Origin: Liolophura sinensis
Lineage: Eukaryota; Mollusca; Polyplacophora; Chitonida; Chitonidae
Length of the DNA stretch: 64,000 bases
Reading direction: 5' to 3'
Assembly (NCBI RefSeq): GCF_032854445.1
Contig: NC_088302.1
Coordinates: 5,515,338 to 5,579,337 of the forward strand
Below, one piece after another: positions 1-10,509 of the stretch. Each line of letters opens with the position of its first letter. Position 1 is the first letter of the stretch. Below the pieces are notes generated by a model. The model had not been told where the DNA came from and ran no database searches. It worked only from the letters and a program-made list of their open reading frames with translations. A program made the position numbers and the translations under genes.

Positions 1-164
1 AAGATGTGACGAATGATGGAATAGAAGTTTCTGTAGATGTGTATAGCCTTGACATGCGTTATTATCTAAATGTATGAAGAGTCCAGTCATTCTACATGTA
101 TTTACCGTCTCCCTTTTCCATTGTACATGTACAATTGTAAGTATATGTGCAACTAATATGTGTA

Positions 165-480
165 TGTCCTTGGGGTTTTACGTCGTACTTAACAAGTTTT
201 AAGTCACTTGATGAGAAGGAGTCATTAGGTGTGTGAACATATACTGTGTCTTCCTATGTCTCCAGGGCGTCACTGAAGTATCATGCCTCAGACATCCAGT
301 CGCATTATACTGACACTCGTCCAACCAGTCATGCTTCCTTGCTCTAACCTCTCAGTACTTAGTGCCAAGCAGGGCAGCAACAATTACCATTTTAAGTCTT
401 TGGTATGACCTGACCCAGATTTGATCCCTGGTCTCCCGATTTTGAAGCAGATGCCCTAACCATTAGGCTACTGAAACAGT
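165..480 (-). mobile_element. Degenerate tRNA-headed SINE
   Basis: Read on the minus strand, a tRNA-like head (gcctaatggttagggcatct) lies at the 480 end. A tail related to the 'ggggttttacgtcgtacttaac' type lies at the 165 end. The middle differs from the other SINE-B copies, so this is an old or related subfamily member in an upstream PRMT9 intron. Confidence 0.55.
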
Positions 481-572
481 GTGTTTATAAATATGAATTT
501 ATATTTTTTATATTCATAGATACATGAATATGATTGTAATATATCACTGCAACAGCTACAACTGTATTTCAG

Positions 573-675
573 GGTATCTCTCATTGTGACAGAAACATTT
601 GACGCTGGTTTGTTTGGAGAGCAGGTGTTGTCTACATTACAACATGCCTGGAAACACCTGTTGATTAAAGCACAG
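573..675 (+). CDS. PRMT9: PRMT9 exon with double-E-loop motif
   Basis: The acceptor AG is at 571-572 and the donor GTAAGA at 676. The exon enters with one base completing a codon and leaves in phase 0. It encodes VSLIVTETFDAGLFGE followed by a helix ending HLLIKAQ. The two glutamates in ETFDAGLFGE are at the spacing of the PRMT double-E loop that binds the substrate arginine. Confidence 0.87.
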
Positions 676-3600
676 GTAAGATGTCAGTTTCTGGCCTATG
701 GTATGCATGTGTGGTCTTACACGAAGCCCATTAGAAATCAGTTCCCGTAAATCTTATTTATTGTATGCTGAAGTACATGTGTTAGAAATAGGCTGAAGAC
801 TAAATTTTATGTTGTTGAAAACTGTTATTGTCTTCTTCAGGACACAGCTAAGTGTGGACCCAGAGTGATTCCATCAGCAGCTCAGGTGTACATCTGTGCC
901 ATTCAGTGTGAGGCAGTCAGGGAGCAAAACAGGTGTGTTCGATGTTAGAAATTAGAAACAAGTTTAGGGTGTTGGCAGGGTGTTGTTTGCTTGTTTTCAT
1001 TGCCAACTTTTTATTTGTTAGAAAAGATCGCCTAAAGCTTTATGATACTGTTTCTGTACTTAGAAGGAATCAGCTTTGTGATGCCATTGTGACATATGGT
1101 GATGGCCCTTACAGCATCATTAGCCAGGGATTCCACCAGGTCCTGGATGTTCTGTATCTTTTTTTCACTTATTTTGACAACAGATCTACATTTCTTGGTG
1201 TTGAGGGCGTGGACTTCAGCTGCGTTGAGATACTGTGTGAAACGGGGACTGTCGAAAATGAACCATACACCACAGAAGAGCTCGCTTCTATTCGGGAAGG
1301 CTATACTCAACTGTCATACGTCACCCCACTACTTCATGTTGATTTCTCTAACCCTAAGGTAAGTTCATAACAGGAATACCAACTTCTATATGTTGGTGTC
1401 ACCCTGTGCTGACATTTAAAAGCAGTGAATTCAGACCACAGGTGTGCGTCTTATTTGCATACATTAACAATGTCATTTGTCAGATCTGCACATGATATGA
1501 AAATATTCCCCCTCAAGCAATCGACAGAGCTGTCACCTAGGTGGTATATGTGGTGACATCTACATTTAAGCTTAAAAATGCATTTAGGTATATATTCTTG
1601 TCCAAAAAAAAATGTAATGTAACATTAGGAAATAATGACCTCTCAACTGCAAATATAGTTTTTGTGGATATTTTAGATCACAGGTTTCATCTCAAAACCT
1701 TCAAACTGAAGGTGGAATGCAACATTTACTCTGAAGTCTAAGCACTATGGACAGAGAAATGCAAAACTTGATAATCAATTGTAAAGCCAGAAACACTTTT
1801 GCTTAAAAATTGATCCCATGCCATGTTAGAATATTCCTCCAAGAGAGATCATTGAAGCAGTGGAAATGAAAGTCCATTGGGTGTTAATGTGTCATGATTT
1901 GTATTCCAGAGAATTGCTGAACTCCTGACTGGTGTCCAGGACATCGTCTTTTGTTCAATCAAACGAACTGGGAAGCTAGATGCATTGGCTGTATGGTTTG
2001 ACCTTCATCTTGACGATACCATCACCATTTCTACTTCTCCTGAAGATGAAAACTGCTGGCACCAAGCCATATTCCCTGTCTTCTCCCATCATCTGAATGA
2101 GGGTACATCATTACATTGTTTATAACAGATTTGTGTTGGTTAATTTGGCTTCTAGGTGAAAAACAGAAGTCTTGTAATTTTTGCCATCAACATTAAACAT
2201 TATCTGGATCATATCCCCATGACGCTTTCTTGTAGCAAGCTGGTACCATTGCTGACATATATATGATATAGTGGAGACCTTGCCAAAGTTACCAGACATA
2301 ACCCCCCAGCCAAGGCTGGTCACAATGCTGGTATCAGACATTACCGGTATGCCAGTACTTTGTGCTTGTATACTATTGTGGAAAAGTAGGCAGCTGCGTT
2401 GACAAATATTTACTTGTTTCCTCATCCTCTCATAAGGTTCAACAGGTGTTATTTTGATCACCTGTATTTGACAGTAACGTCAATGTTTGTCTGTTACTAC
2501 GCTACATTAAATGTGATATATTCAAATAAACGTGACATACATTTCTATATCAAAACCCAAAGTGTTCTGCCCTGCACCGAAGAACATAGGAGCTGTTGAA
2601 AAAGAACAGTTATATGTTGATTTTTTATTTGTTATATGTCCGTCAAATTTTCTCAAAACTGGCATTTTCTTTGCATTTACAGATAGCAGCCAGGATGTGG
2701 AGGTGAAAGCAGGAGATATTTTGAGGTTAGAGTTTGTCTGCAGAGATGATAAGTTGACAGTCCAGTGTGTTGGGGTGGACAGAACAGGGGTGGCCAGAGC
2801 AGCAGAGGACAGAACAGTGACAGTGTCTGGAACACCTCAGGAATGTGACACAGGAGAACCTTTGTTTGTAAATGTAGGACCTCATCAAGATCTGTTACAC
2901 AGTTCCGAGAAATTCCAATCTCTGAAACTGTCACTGAAAACGTCTGATACCGAACACTGTTCACAAACCTGTTGTTCACATGAACAATGTTCTTGGGGAC
3001 ATTATTCAGTAAAGCAGGATTCGTTGGTGAAAAAGTGTTTAGAACAGCAGTGTACAGTGAAGATTTGTTCAAAAAAACAATGTGTTCATAAGGGATGTTC
3101 TCATGTTGGTGAACAGTGTTCTGACTTGAAGCAGTGTGAGCATCACGCATCAGAAGAGTATCCAGCGGAGCGCTTTTCACAAGAATGTTCATCAACTGAA
3201 CAGTTACCAAAAGACGGTCGGTCACAGAGGAAATGTTCCAGTGAGCATTGTCTATTAAGAGACCAGTTTTCTTCGAAGCCTTTTTCACGCAATACAGACA
3301 AAGTTCGGCATACTTGTCTGTCCACAACATCTGACCACAACTCCTCAATCATTCTTCAGCTTCTGCCATCTTCAAGTTTACAAAAGGTTACAGGAGCACA
3401 TGCAAAAAACAGAAAGTCAAGGTTTTCACTTCCAAGAAGTAAAATAGGGGCACTAAATGATGAAGTGCTAAACAAGGCAATTTGTCAGGCATTACGAAAT
3501 ACACATACAAAGTTGAGGCCAAAAACTCCTGGTTCCTTAACCCTTCTGGAATACTCACATGGGTTATCCCCCTTTGGTCTTTACGGCCTGAAGTCTGGAT

Positions 3601-6600
3601 TTGACAGGTTGGTGGCAGTATTGTCTTCAGCCAGCAGGGTAGAGGAAGAAAGTTGTCCTGACAGAGCCATTCTCTCTGAGTTAATGGCACAAAATAGCAT
3701 AGAGGAAGAAAAAGTTGTCATCTTGGAATCTGTAGTGAATGAACTGGTAGAGGAGCAGAAAGCTGATTGCTTATTGGTTGACTTGGTCGAACCTTGTGGC
3801 GTCTTTCATCAACAGGTCTTGGAAAACCTGGCGTTAATGAGGTAAGGCTAATATGTCAACATTGTAGGAAACACTGTTGATATTCGACAATGTAAGTCTG
3901 ACACGTAATTATCGTACATTCACATTTGGATCTTCCCTGCAGCATGTGTCACACTTTATGATTTGGAGTGGCAGTTTTAGGGATTTGTTCCTCAAATTTA
4001 GCAGCATTCTAGTCAAGATGAACATGATTAGAATTAAAGTAACTTTATGGATCAGAGCGTTTAACATTCACCTTTTTATTCACCAGTATATTGCTTATGT
4101 TGTTGCTTAGCTTTGTATTTGTGCATTCATTATGACACACAATCCAGGCACTTGCGGGTGTTGTCAGAAAAGCAGTTATTGGATTACCCTGCAGAGTAGA
4201 TTAGGTCGACATTATTTTTCTTCACTCTTCTCACCATTTTCATTACAACGAGAAGCTGTGTTGAAAACATAACGCTGACTGATTCCCAAGTGAGAAAGTT
4301 AGATGCCGTCACTTTTGTAAAGGTGCATGTGATTGGTCAAACTCCAACAACCTCTTCATTAAAGCTCCGTTGACTGGATAAAAGGGGCTGTCATAAAGTG
4401 AACTTGCGCTTCAAACGGCACAATTTGATCCCTTCACATTTATCTGGGCGCAGTGGGGAGGGAAGGAAAAAGGCTTGTATATAATGACCGTACTGCAAGG
4501 TACTAATATTGTTTGAATAACAGTAAGAAAAAATAAGAATGTATTTGAGGTGATGCCAAACTATTGTTAGGTAGTTTCTTAAGAACTGTCTCAGTTCACA
4601 TTACTCTGTATGAGTGATTTTTACGAACTGTCTCGGGTCATGTTACTGTGTATGAGTGATTCATAAGCACTCTTTCATTGAACAGTCACAGATTAGGTTG
4701 ATGTACTGGTGCAGCATAGCTGGGAATGGGCATCTGCCATTAATTGCAGAATTGCCACAAGAAATGTACAAATGTATGCATATCGTGTACAACATTGTTG
4801 AGTGTGTTTACTGAGAAGCAGTTTGATGTTCATGCAGCAGATATTATCTGTTTGATTTCCTGGACGCCTTTGATTGTCATCAATACACAAGTCAGACAAA
4901 GCCAATGCACAAACATCTCTCCGCCACCCCCCATCCCCCCACCACAACAACCCACCAAACACACACCTCTGCCTTCCCACCCACCACACACACACCCACC
5001 ACCACCCTGCTGTGTAAAGCAACAACTGAGTATTATCACTGACTCCCTTGGACCTGTGATAAGAGTATCAAGTTTCTGCATGTGACCACAAGGCTTTGAT
5101 CTTTGTGATATGATTAGAATAGATTAAAAACTGTACTGTATTTGTGGTATCTGGCTCTGTTTTCATATGGCACCTAAAAATGAACTTGTATTGTACTGTA
5201 TTTTAGTTCACCAGATTATATTTGATTTTGTGGCTTGAATTTAATCAGATTAGTCCGGTGTTAACTAGTCACATGTTAACTAGTCACTTGAGTGAGCGAG
5301 TGTTTAGGGTTTAACGTTGTACTTAACACTTTTTTAGTCAAAAAACGACGAAGGAGTCCTTAGGGTGCATGTATGTGTAATGTGCCACCTTGTTGTATGA
5401 TGGATTCCAACCGCTCTTTTATCTAGTGCTGCTTCACTGCGTCGACTTACCGAAGCCAAGTAAGCCGCCCCACCCGAGCCATTATACTAATACAGGTCAA
5501 TGAGTCGTTGCACTATCCCCTTAATGCTGAACGCCAAATGAGGAAGATACAGCTTCCTCATTTAAGGTCTTAGGTGTGACCCGACCCAGGTTTGACCTGC
5601 GATATACCGCTCCCAAAGTGGACGCTCCACCAACTGAGCTATCATTGCTGGTACTAGTCAGTTGATGTGTATGAACACAAATGCCTTGAAAACCCACATG
5701 CTGTAGTGATAACCCACTGCTGTAGTGATAACCCACGTGCTGGAGTGATAACCCACGTGCTGTAGTGATAACCCACATGCTGTAGTGATAACCCACTGCT
5801 GTAGTGATAACCCACGTGCTGTAGTGATAACCCACGTGCTGTAGTGATAACCCACGTGCTGTAGTGATAACCCACGTGCTGGAGTGATAACCCACGTGCT
5901 GTAGTGATAACCCACGTGCTGTAGTGCTAACCCACGTGCTGGAGTGCTAACCCACGTGCTGGAGTGATAACCCACGTGCTGTAGTGATAACCCACGTGCT
6001 GGAGTGATAACCCACGTGCTGTAGTGATAACCCACATGCTGTAGTGATAACCCATGTGCTGGAGTGATAACCCACGTGCTGTAGTGATAACCCACGTGCT
6101 GTAGTGATAACCCATGTGCTGTAGTGCTAACGCCACGTGCTGTAGTGATAACCCACATGCTGTAGTGATAACCCATGTGCTGGAGTGATAACCCACGTGC
6201 TGTAGTGATAACCCATGTGCTGTAGTGATAACCCATGTGCTGTAGTGATATATATATTCCATCAAAAACCCAATAAATCTATTAAGGAGGGCCCTTTTTT
6301 GGAGGGTAGCATTTAGTCATTGAGGTAACCTGCAATCAGTGGGATAACCTGCAGTCAGTGGGATAACCTTCATTCAGTGGGGTAACCTTCATTCAGTGAG
6401 GTAACCTTCATTAAGTAGGGTATCCTTCAGTCAGTGGGGTAATGTTCATTCAGTGGGGTAGCCTTCAGTCAGTGGGGTAGCCTTCAGTCAGTGGGGTAAC
6501 ATTCATTCAGTGGGGGAATTTTCATTCAGTAGGGTAGCCTTCAGTCAGTGGGGTGACCTTCAATTAGTCAGTGGGGTAACGTTCATTCAGTGGGGTAACC

Positions 6601-8321
6601 TTCAATTAGTCATTGTTGTAACCTTCTATCAGTCATTGGTATACGCTTCAATCATTGGGGTAATATTCAGTTCGTATGGTAGCCTTCTGTTTGGGGTAAC
6701 CTTCAGTCAGTAAGATAACTTTGCATCCATGGGATAAGTAGGGGTAACCTTATGTTTTGGGTAAGCTGTTTGGGGTAGCCATCAGTCAGTGGGATAACTT
6801 TCAGTCAATGGGGTAACCATCAGTCAATGTGGTAACCATCAGTCAGTGGGGTAACTATCAGTCAGTGGGGAACCTGCAATCTGTGGAGTAACCTTCAGTC
6901 TGTGAGGTAACCTTCATTCAGTGGGTTAACCTTCATTCAGTGGGTTAACCTTCAGTCCATGGGGTAACCTTCAGTCAGTGGGGTAACCTTCAGTCATTGA
7001 GGTAACCTTAAGTATGTACCCATAAACAGCCTTGCCTGGCATTACTTTATACTACCCATGAGCTTACCAGGTACTGGGTATGGCACATGTAGTGTGGCCT
7101 GTTTTCCCACATGTAATCATGAGGGCCTTTCGATGCTTTCAGGTCTCAAAATATTGATTATGACATAAAGGACCTTCATGTAGAAACATTTAAGTAAATG
7201 AACTATGCTTTTATTTACACTTTTCTTAGCATTTCTTTCTTTTTTTAATCAATTTCAGAGTTACTTGCCTTGGGCCAAATGGGATCATTTTGCCATCAGG
7301 TGTCACTGTCTATGGAATGTTAATTGAGTCTACAGCACTGCAAAAAGCCAGTGAGGTTGTAGGAGACAGCTGGACTCTTGGTTATCAGATAGCGAACACC
7401 ATGAATGAGTTTCAGGTTTGTATTTGCGTTACTTTTCACTAAATATTGCATCTTGGTGAGGTTTAGAATTGCAGACCAACATTCCTGAATTTAACAAATA
7501 TGGATTGAGGAGAGTTCTCTATGACCTGTTTAAAAACATCTAGCTAGGATTCATTACGTTGTTTTCACTGTTGAGTTGTTTGAGCATACTTTGTTTATCT
7601 ACATGTAGTGGTGTGAAAGTCACATTGATCTATAAAGTAAATATTCTGGTAACATATCAGGAGTCTGGTAGCTTGTCAGAAAGCTATTAGAGTGATTAAC
7701 GTGAATTGGTTTGTTAGGATCTTGAAAGGGCCCCAAAATGAGATTTTAATGTAATAATGTTATCTGCATGTTTTGCACTGTGATACGTTATCATTAGAAA
7801 TCATGGACAATAAATATATTGTACTACATATTACATAATTTGTTAAATCATACGCAGGAAAAATTGAATTATATAGAATGTAAATAAATAGTGGTTATGT
7901 GTTTTTTCTGATTTTGTTACAGATGTCAACACACATAGATATAGACCTGTCAACACTTCCACACAAACGCCTCTCTGATCCACTTAAACTGCTGGATTTA
8001 CAGTTCAATCAACCTGCAAGTTTTCACGGGGATTTGTCCTCTCTGAGTAAACCAGATGATGTACCTGCACTTCTTGAGGTGAGGAGAGAAGTTCAGATTT
8101 CCGTGACCCACCCAGGCTCACTGACTGCTGTCGTCTTCTGGTATGACCTTCACCTCTGGGACTCCCTTCATGTGAATACCAATGATTCTGGTTGTCGTTG
8201 GAAGCAAGCAGCCATCATGATGGAGGACCATGTGACCCTAGTGACCAATCAGGTCCTTACATTATTTGTCACTTTGAAAAATAGTTGTATTCGCATGTCA
8301 ACTTCACCTTCCTCTTATTAA
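573..8321 (+). CDS. PRMT9: PRMT9-type protein arginine methyltransferase, 3' part (7 exons)
   Basis: Spliced gene fragment with exons 573-675, 841-932, 1184-1358, 1910-2102, 2683-3841, 7259-7415 and 7923-8321. All junctions are AG/GT and reading phases match across every intron, giving about 758 codons and a TAA at 8319-8321. Visible family signatures are ETFDAGLFGE (likely the PRMT double-E loop), EPYTTEELASIREGY, and two repeats of the C-terminal barrel-like pattern, ALAVWFDLHLDD and AVVFWYDLHLWDS, as expected of a PRMT with a second, degenerate methyltransferase module. From family knowledge, PRMT9 makes symmetric dimethylarginine on the splicing factor SF3B2. The N-terminal TPR repeats and the SAM-binding core must lie upstream of the window. 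The odd feature is a Cys-rich insert in the long exon. PRMT7 is the closest alternative, but the motif wording fits PRMT9 better. Confidence 0.88.
841..932 (+). CDS. PRMT9: PRMT9 exon
   Basis: The acceptor follows a pyrimidine-rich stretch ending TCTTCAG at 840, and the donor is GTGTGT at 933. It encodes GPRVIPSAAQVYICAIQCE, the start of the PRMT beta barrel ('viP..a.vy...ve'). It ends two bases into a codon that the next exon completes as Arg. Confidence 0.86.
1184..1358 (+). CDS. PRMT9: PRMT9 exon with EPYTTE motif
   Basis: The acceptor is ACAACAG ending at 1183 and the donor GTAAGT at 1359. The frame is FLGVEGVDFSCVEIL, then EPYTTEELASIREGY, then LLHVDFSNPK. EPYTTE is a strong family marker of animal PRMT9. 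Phase is one base in and 0 out. Confidence 0.88.
1910..2102 (+). CDS. PRMT9: PRMT9 exon, end of the catalytic barrel
   Basis: The acceptor is ATTCCAG ending at 1909 and the donor GTACAT at 2103. It encodes RIAELLTGVQDIVF, then LDALAVWFDLHLDD, then ISTSPEDENCWHQAIFPV. The 'sTsP.....W.QaiyPv' pattern closes PRMT beta barrels. It leaves one base into a codon completed at 2683. Confidence 0.9.
2683..3841 (+). CDS. PRMT9: PRMT9 long linker exon with Cys-rich insert
   Basis: The acceptor TTTACAG ends at 2682 and the donor GTAAGG starts at 3842. The exon starts with the last barrel strand (DVEVKAGDILRLEFVC), then a variable linker and the start of the second methyltransferase-like module (VVILESVVNEL, LLVDLVEPCGVFHQQ). 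Between them, 2952-3251 encodes a 100-residue stretch with 14 cysteines in degenerate E-Q-C-S / K-Q-C steps, followed by Ser/Lys-rich sequence. The open frame extends upstream of 2683 to an ATG at 2532, but splice phase and homology show that part is intron. Confidence 0.87.
3842..5280. other. PRMT9 intron, mostly unique sequence
   Basis: No exon or known repeat is seen. It contains a C-rich/CA-rich low-complexity tract at about 4918-5008. The minus-strand open frames across that tract are compositional. Confidence 0.6.
5287..5652 (-). mobile_element. SINE-B (tRNA-headed, ACTC-tailed), near full length
   Basis: On the minus strand it runs from a tRNA-like head (gctcagttggtggagcgtcc), through 'ttcagcattaaggggatagt' and 'gagcggttggaatcc', to a tail ending in cactcactc-like sequence. 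It is flanked by an 8-bp candidate target-site duplication ACTAGTCA at 5279-5286 and 5653-5660. It lies in a PRMT9 intron directly before the E-box minisatellite. Confidence 0.75.
5690..6250. repeat. 20-bp minisatellite carrying E-box CACGTG
   Basis: About 28 units of gtgctgtagtgataacccac. The core is CACGTG in 17 units, CATGTG or CACATG in 9, and a shorter CACTG in 2. It is intronic to PRMT9. The long minus-strand frames through it are repeat artefacts. Confidence 0.93.
6310..7015. repeat. 19-bp minisatellite (ttcagtcagtggggtaacc)
   Basis: About 37 degenerate units, many containing the palindrome GGTAACC. It lies 60 bp after the 20-bp array in the same PRMT9 intron, but the unit sequence is unrelated apart from sharing 'taaccc'. 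Confidence 0.9.
7259..7415 (+). CDS. PRMT9: PRMT9 exon in second methyltransferase-like module
   Basis: The acceptor TTTCAG ends at 7258 after a T-rich tract and the donor GTTTGT is at 7416. Starting one base into a codon it reads GIILPSGVTVYGMLIES and ends IANTMNEFQ. It mirrors the 'viP..v.vy...ve' barrel start of the first module, as expected for the tandem modules of PRMT9. The 3.4-kb intron before it contains the two minisatellites at 5690-7015. Confidence 0.88.
7923..8321 (+). CDS. PRMT9: PRMT9 terminal exon
   Basis: The acceptor GTTACAG ends at 7922. The exon is in phase 0 with no in-frame break and stops at TAA 8319-8321. It encodes THIDIDLSTLPHKRLSDPLK, then VQISVTHPGSLTAVVFWYDL and WKQAAIMMEDHVTL, ending in a short beta-rich tail. 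The match continues to the stop, so the GT at 8253 is probably not a used donor. An AATAAA at 8586-8591 could be the polyadenylation signal. Confidence 0.87.
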   Translation: MSTHIDIDLSTLPHKRLSDPLKLLDLQFNQPASFHGDLSSLSKPDDVPALLEVRREVQISVTHPGSLTAVVFWYDLHLWDSLHVNTNDSGCRWKQAAIMMEDHVTLVTNQVLTLFVTLKNSCIRMSTSPSSY

Positions 8322-9015
8322 ATACCTCATGACAAAGATGATGTAGTATAGCAATAATTGTTGTGAAATAAGGTTTAGATTTGGTTTGTTTCTTGCACAT
8401 TGAGTATCATTTCCAGGTAATGATCTGTTTGTTTGAAAATCTCACAAAAGTCTCAAGATTCCCTCCTTTCATTATTCTTGTTACAATATTCAGCCAGTGA
8501 TGATGTCTCATTTAGTCTTACATGAAGGTCTGGGATACTACTTGCCTTCCACTAGTATAACCTGTCATGCATTAGAATGTTCACGAATAAACCACTTAAT
8601 GTTGGTGGTTTACCCCGGGCAGCAGTTGGTTTCCTGTTCGCATATAACTGACTATCATCATATGGCCTTAATAACTTGTTAAACAACAGTCAATCAAAGC
8701 ACGATCCTGGTGCTCAGAGAGGCCTCGCTCCAGAGGATGGTGTGATTGTTGACAAGGTAGTCAGATGAAAGCGGTAAAACTCATGTAGGGTTCTATTTTA
8801 ATCGTTCATGTAAATGCTTTGTAAAAAGTAGCATTATGACTATTAAGCACAAGATTGCATTTTACAAGGCGTCACTGGTCTAGGTTTACTCAAGATTCTG
8901 TGTTCTGATAATATTTAATGAGCATTCCCATGAAAGCAAAGCGACCAAGCATTGGGGTATCTTAGTCCATCAGCAAGATCCTGGCTTACACGAGTACGCA
9001 ATACAATAGTCTGTC
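8322..9015. other. PRMT9 3' flank
   Basis: It holds the 3' UTR candidate and unique sequence, with no further gene or named repeat seen. Confidence 0.5.
8586..8591 (+). promoter_or_regulatory. Candidate polyadenylation signal of PRMT9
   Basis: AATAAA lies 265 bp after the stop codon, the first perfect hexamer I noticed downstream. There is no direct proof that it is used. Confidence 0.35.
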
Positions 9016-9019
9016 GCAT

Positions 9020-9625
9020 GGAGAGTAGAACGGGGCCGCTGAACCACAGTAGAATGGGGCAGCTGAACCACAGTAAAGTAGGGCTGGTGAACCACAGTAG
9101 AACAATGCCGGTGAACCACAGTAGAACAGGGTTGGTAAACCACAGTAGAACAGGGCCACTGAACCACAGTAGAATAGGCCTGGTGAACCACAGTAGAATA
9201 GTGTCAGTGAACCACAGTAGAACAGGCTAGTGAACCATAGTAGAACAGGGCCTTTGAACCACAGTAGAACAGTGTCGCTGAACCACAGTAGAACAGGGCC
9301 GCTGAACCACAGAAGAACAGGGCCGCTGAACCACAGCAGAATGTTGCCAGTGAACCACAGTAGAAAAGTGCAGGTGAACAACAGAAAACAGGGTGGATGA
9401 TCCACAGTAGAACAGGGCAGCTGAACCACGGTACAACAGTGCCGATGAACCACAGTAGAACAGGCCTGGTGAACCACTGTAGAACAGTGCCGCTGAACCA
9501 CAGTAAAATAGTGCCGATGAACCACAATAGACCAGCGCTGTTGGACCACAGCAGAACAGGGCCGATGAACCACAGTAGAACAGGGCCGCTGAACCACAGT
9601 AGACCAGAGCCGATGAACCACCTTA
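9020..9625. repeat. 24-bp minisatellite (gaaccacagtagaacagggc)
   Basis: About 25 units with variable middles (gccgct, gccgatg, cctggt). No unit contains a stop in several frames, which produces open frames of up to 225 codons on the minus strand. These have no protein-like composition and are rejected as genes. Confidence 0.92.
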
Positions 9626-9691
9626 ACCTTCGGATCACACGATAGGACAAGTAGTATTGACAATGACCGTTCCAGTATATATGTCCTGAAT

Positions 9692-9808
9692 TATTTATTT
9701 ATTTGATTGGTGTTTTACGCCGTACTCAAGAATACTTCACTTATACGACGGCGGCCAGCATTATGGTGGGAGGAAACCGGACAGAGCCCGGGGGAAACCC
9801 AGGACCTT
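9692..9808 (-). mobile_element. SINE-A 3' fragment
   Basis: Minus-strand copy of the 3' half: gcccgggctctg-like, ccaccataatgctggccgcc, gtataagtgaagtattcttg, acggcgtaaaacaccaatca, then an AATA-rich tail. It is 5'-truncated. Confidence 0.75.
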
Positions 9809-10202
9809 AAAATAAATATATGAATAAATAAAGTATGACTTAGCCAGGCCATAAAATTTTTTGCATAAAATTGAAGGAAAATAACTCCTTGCTGAGTATT
9901 AAAGTCACGGTTGATCAATATTTCGACTACTGTATTTGTGCCATCGTCAGGAAGCGTGAACAGTAAAGAATACATAGGTGTATATACATGTAACTCTGTG
10001 ATCTTCTTGTTCACCCATTCCTGCCTTTCTGCTAACTCGCCATTCTTTGTTTTGTCTTAAATGCCCGCATACATATTAAACCTAATCAACTACGTGTACG
10101 TGAGCCTCAGTATTCTTAACTGTACATATTTCATGATTATGAAACAAACATAGTAGCCGAAATATAGAATGTCAATTATGACTTCAATATTCGGAGTTAC
10201 TT
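9809..10202. other. No gene seen
   Basis: AT-rich unique sequence between two SINE-A copies. Confidence 0.4.
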
Positions 10203-10214
10203 TCCTTCTACCTT

Positions 10215-10465
10215 GGGGCCTCCGTGGCTCAGTCGGTTAGGGCGCTAGCGCAGCGTAATGACCCAGAAGCCTCTCACCAATGCGGTCGCTGTGAGTTCAA
10301 GTCCAGCTCATGCTGGCTTCCTCTCCGGCCGTAAGTGGGAAGGTCTGCCAGAAACCTGCGGATGGTCGTGGGTTTCCTCCGGGCTGTGCCCGGTTTCCAC
10401 CCACCATAATGCTGGCCGCCGTCGTATAAGTGAAATATTCTTGAGTACGGCGTAAGACACCAATC

Positions 10466-10493
<28 letters not shown>
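10215..10493 (+). mobile_element. SINE-A, full length with poly-A and TSD
   Basis: A tRNA-derived SINE. The Pol III A box TGGCTCAGTCGG is at 10225-10236 and a B box, agttcaagtcc, at 10294-10304. The conserved body has ccaccataatgctggccgcc and ttgagtacggcgtaagacac, then a poly-A tail at about 10466-10493. It is flanked by a perfect 12-bp target-site duplication TCCTTCTACCTT at 10203-10214 and 10494-10505, so the insertion is complete and fairly young. The tRNA-like head is part of the SINE, not a tRNA gene. Confidence 0.9.
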
Positions 10494-10496
<3 letters not shown>

Positions 10497-10509
10497 TTCT
10501 ACCTTAAGT

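Noticed and set aside
2532-2682. Upstream extension of the long PRMT9 open frame
   Set aside because: The AG at 2681-2682 and phase from the exon ending at 2102 fit exactly, so this part is intron.
2120-3348. Minus-strand open frames opposite the PRMT9 long exon
   Set aside because: Shadows of the + strand coding exon. No homology signal of their own.
4693-5085. Gly/Trp-rich or Pro-rich frames around 4900-5010
   Set aside because: Arise from a C-rich/CA-rich low-complexity tract within a PRMT9 intron.
5521-6265. Minus-strand open frames with GYHYSTWVITTARGLS repeats
   Set aside because: Translation of the 20-bp E-box minisatellite. The composition is an artefact.
8253-8760. A further PRMT9 exon after a donor at 8253
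   Set aside because: The C-terminal pattern continues uninterrupted to the TAA at 8319, and the segment at 8690-8750 shows no convincing family match.
8986-9663. Minus-strand open frames of 148-225 codons rich in FYCGS
   Set aside because: Translation of a 24-bp minisatellite in different frames.
10225-10304. tRNA gene candidate (A and B boxes)
   Set aside because: It is the head of a SINE with body, poly-A and target-site duplication, and no complete cloverleaf is apparent. The same holds for the tRNA-like heads of the SINE-B copies.
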